Part shown: positions 61,600 to 64,000 of the stretch, piece after piece
Numbering within the stretch: the stretch's first letter is position 1
Layout of the letters: each line of letters begins with the position of its first letter
Assembly (NCBI GenBank): GCA_020226215.1
Contig: CM035236.1
Location: 52,451,057 to 52,515,056 of the forward strand
Length of the DNA stretch: 64,000 nucleotides
Source: Sindora glabra
Lineage: Eukaryota; Streptophyta; Magnoliopsida; Fabales; Fabaceae
Direction: 5' to 3'
Position numbers and translations under genes: made by a program
Notes under the pieces: model-generated
Told to the model about the DNA's origin: nothing
Database searches by the model: none
Seen by the model: the letters and a program-made list of their open reading frames with translations, nothing else

Positions 61600-63647
61600 T
61601 ATTATAATGACCTTAACTTGATTGTGGCCAACGTCAAACCGTTACCAATTTTCACAAGCCTAAATTAATAAACTTATCACAATATAGATAATTCATTAGA
61701 GATAAAAAGGAAATTCAAATGATTGATGAAATTACATATAATCATTTAGCAAAAGTTTACAAATTTGTGAGCAAATTAGAGTTGCTTATAACCTTCACAA
61801 GGGAAGGATAAGCCACTCTAACTTACTAAAATATGAGAGGTCAATGTTTGTAACCTCTACCCAAGTTCATACTTAGAATAAGGCTTAAAAGATATTCTAT
61901 CTACAAATATCTAGTATTACCATCAATAGTAATGGCGAACTTCCAAGTGATTTGGCTCATGGAAGGCAATGGCTAAGGCTTGACCTAAGAATATGCAAAC
62001 AAAAACACAAAGGAGTAAGTTGGGGCTCAATGAGTAAATATTCCAACCAATAGACACAATAGTAAAGCAATCTTAACCACCAAATCATACTCCTATGAAA
62101 ATTAACACAAAATTATTCATATTGTCAATTTATTCCTAAGTGGCCTCTAAAGGCCTAATCATAATCATATCATTATAATGAAATTATACAAGTGTAGTTA
62201 GAGACCTATTAGGTAAGATTCTATAACATAACTAACATCAAGTAATAATGAAAGCATATAAATCCCCTTATAAATCTTAATTAACCTTATCCCTTACAAG
62301 CTCCTTCATGCATTTTGGGTTAACCTTGTCCTTCACTAGCTCTTTATTAGGAATTAGTCATTTGATAATTTCATCATCTTCCTATCACATCTTTCATATA
62401 ATATCTTAAAACATTATCATCATGTTCTCATGACAACTCATGCTTCAATATATGACTACATATCTCATTTCATCCTATAATTACATAAGCAAGATTAATT
62501 GTATCATATACTATCTATTATATCATTTATAAATCTCTTTTCATATCATAGACAATATGAAAAGGTTGTTTCTCAATGTCAACTATGGTGTAATATCTTC
62601 AAAGGTATTAAAAAAGGCACAAATCTTTATCAATTTAAAATAAAATTAATTTGCAAATAGGTAAAGTGCTTTGTGAAGCTCTTTGGCCATACCAATAAAA
62701 TCTAAAAAAAAATGTAGTGCTTTACAAGTAGCTTTCTAGCCCTGTAAAATCTTAGCCTAAGAAGCTCTTCTTGAAAAGCTTCACGTATAAGCGTAATTCA
62801 TTCTTCAATAAGTTTCTTACTATTCATTTGACATAAATACACACCTAACTTATTTATTACTTTACCAAGTCACTCTTTGTTAATAAATGCTCTTATTTAA
62901 CACTTCACACAAGCATTCACATTCTGCACCATTATAATCACAATCACCATATTTTCACAAATTCACATAAATTTCAATATATAGGCAAACAACAATTTTT
63001 CTTAATAAGTTAATGAATTTGTATTAGAATATTCTTTCACCTTGTGTTGGAAAGTTATATTGAAGGCTCTACAACCCTAATCACATAAAAAAACCCAAGT
63101 TTCTTAGATTAAGGTTTCAAACTCCTATAAAACCATATAACTTTGAATCCTTTCATCATCTAGGAAGAAATAAAGAGAAATCTTAATAAGAATGGTGTTC
63201 TTACCTTGGTTGAAACAAGAAATTGAGAAAGCTTGAATCTTTTCTTATTAACTTTGAAAAAAGGAAGATGAAGAGAGATAAAGGGAGGAAAAAGAAAGTT
63301 ATATGAGGTGAGTTAAGGCAATTTGGGGAAATAGTGGAAGGTTAGCTAATTTTTCAGTCACTAGTAACCAGGGACATTTTGGAAAAACTTCTCCTATATC
63401 TCTTTCATATTCATATGCTCATTTAGAACTAATCGAAACTTTATTCTTTATTATTCTATTTAATTTTCCTCATCCAAATCTCACAAAAATTATACACTCA
63501 TATTCTTTAAATTACTAACTTTGTTTTATTCCATAATTCACATATAAAATTTCTAATTTCATAGAATTTACTAATTTTCCTTAATCATTCATTTTTTCTA
63601 TAAAATAGATTCTAATTTTACCATATTTTAAAAAAAGTGTAACAACA
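61600..63647 (-). repeat. 3' LTR of the right-hand gypsy element
   Basis: On the minus strand it starts TGTTGTTACAC or TGTTACAC, after the purine tract AAAAAGAAGAAG. Its middle matches the other gypsy LTR: ATTGGTTGGAATATTTACTC (reverse complement of about 62,050) against ATTGGTTGGATATTCACTC at 42,570. The left end near 61,600 was placed by similarity to the other LTR's end. Confidence 0.75.
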
Positions 63648-64000
63648 CTTCTTCTTTTTAAAACAATTCATCCTTGAATTCTCAAAATAATCAGTATCCT
63701 ATAGATATTATAGGATTATGACAAAATTACACTCATCACTCATTAAATTGATAGGGGGTATCACTATTACATTTCTGACTCTAATTCCTATATAGCCTCT
63801 TTTACTTTGTGATGTTCCTATTGAATCTTCATAAATAGAACTTTTTTAAATCTTAATTTTTGAATTTGACAATCTATGATCTCAACTATTCATTCCTTAT
63901 AGGAAAATTTGAGGTCTAGTTGTAGTAATTCATCCCTAATCACATAGGACTTATCCAATAGTTATTTTAAGTAGAGACACATGAAACACAGGATAGATAA
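63648..64000 (-). pseudogene. C-terminal end of gypsy integrase, partial
   Basis: At the window edge the minus strand encodes IYPVFHVSLLKI (about 63,963-63,998), the GPY/F-domain motif found near the end of gypsy integrases. The rest up to the polypurine tract (63,648-63,660) is decayed or untranslated. The element continues to the right, so whether it is intact cannot be judged. Confidence 0.7.

Larger units (their letters stand above)
61600..64000 (-). mobile_element. Ty3/gypsy element, 3' end only (continues past the window)
   Basis: Minus-strand element whose 3' LTR (61,600-63,647) and end of integrase are visible. It belongs to a family related to the gypsy element at 17,274-43,019, since the LTRs share blocks and the coding end is of the same type. 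The target duplication cannot be tested because the far end is outside. Confidence 0.75.

Overview
The window looks like repeat-rich intergenic DNA from a flowering plant, probably a eudicot. It is very AT-rich and holds decayed Ty1/copia and Ty3/gypsy retrotransposons with tRNA-iMet primer sites, a Mutator-like transposon, Stowaway and hAT-type MITEs, and one small secreted-peptide gene with a plant IDA-like motif. The species cannot be named from the sequence. No rRNA, tRNA, CRISPR array or bacterial-type operon was seen.

Layout, left to right. At 0.8-1.1 kb a GC-richer island may be the 5' end of a gene running left out of the window. A Mutator-like element (about 1.90-7.27 kb) keeps long terminal inverted repeats and a dead mudrA-type transposase. 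Two foldback elements (7.69-8.23 and 8.43-8.83 kb) and a Stowaway MITE (9,104-9,480) follow. A degraded copia 3' end with its LTR lies at 11.5-13.6 kb.

The centre is one nested stack. A Ty3/gypsy element (17,274-43,019) has a perfect 5-bp target duplication TTGAT. A roughly 3-kb LTR element without recognisable coding domains (LTRs 20,205-20,932 and 33,277-35,485) interrupts its gag. That element carries a minus-strand Ty1/copia element (22,558-33,226) with gag, protease, integrase, RT and RNase H all recognisable but broken. Two related solo LTRs (31,040-32,438 and 33,843-35,315) sit inside LTRs of these elements. A third, copia-type solo LTR (35,775-37,219) splits the gypsy gag zinc knuckle. 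Most layers can be cut out using their target duplications, which gives the order of insertion.

Right of the stack are a copia solo LTR (43,795-45,615), a near-identical 285-bp tandem duplication (49.30-49.87 kb), an hAT-like MITE, and a roughly 0.9-kb duplicated block whose second copy took an AT-rich insertion (56.2-58.6 kb).

The one gene I regard as probably functional is at 59,380-59,631. It encodes an 83-residue secreted peptide precursor of the IDA-like type, with a plausible promoter. A 167-bp hAT-type MITE begins at the base after its stop codon. The window ends in the 3' LTR and integrase end of another gypsy element on the minus strand, related to the big one.
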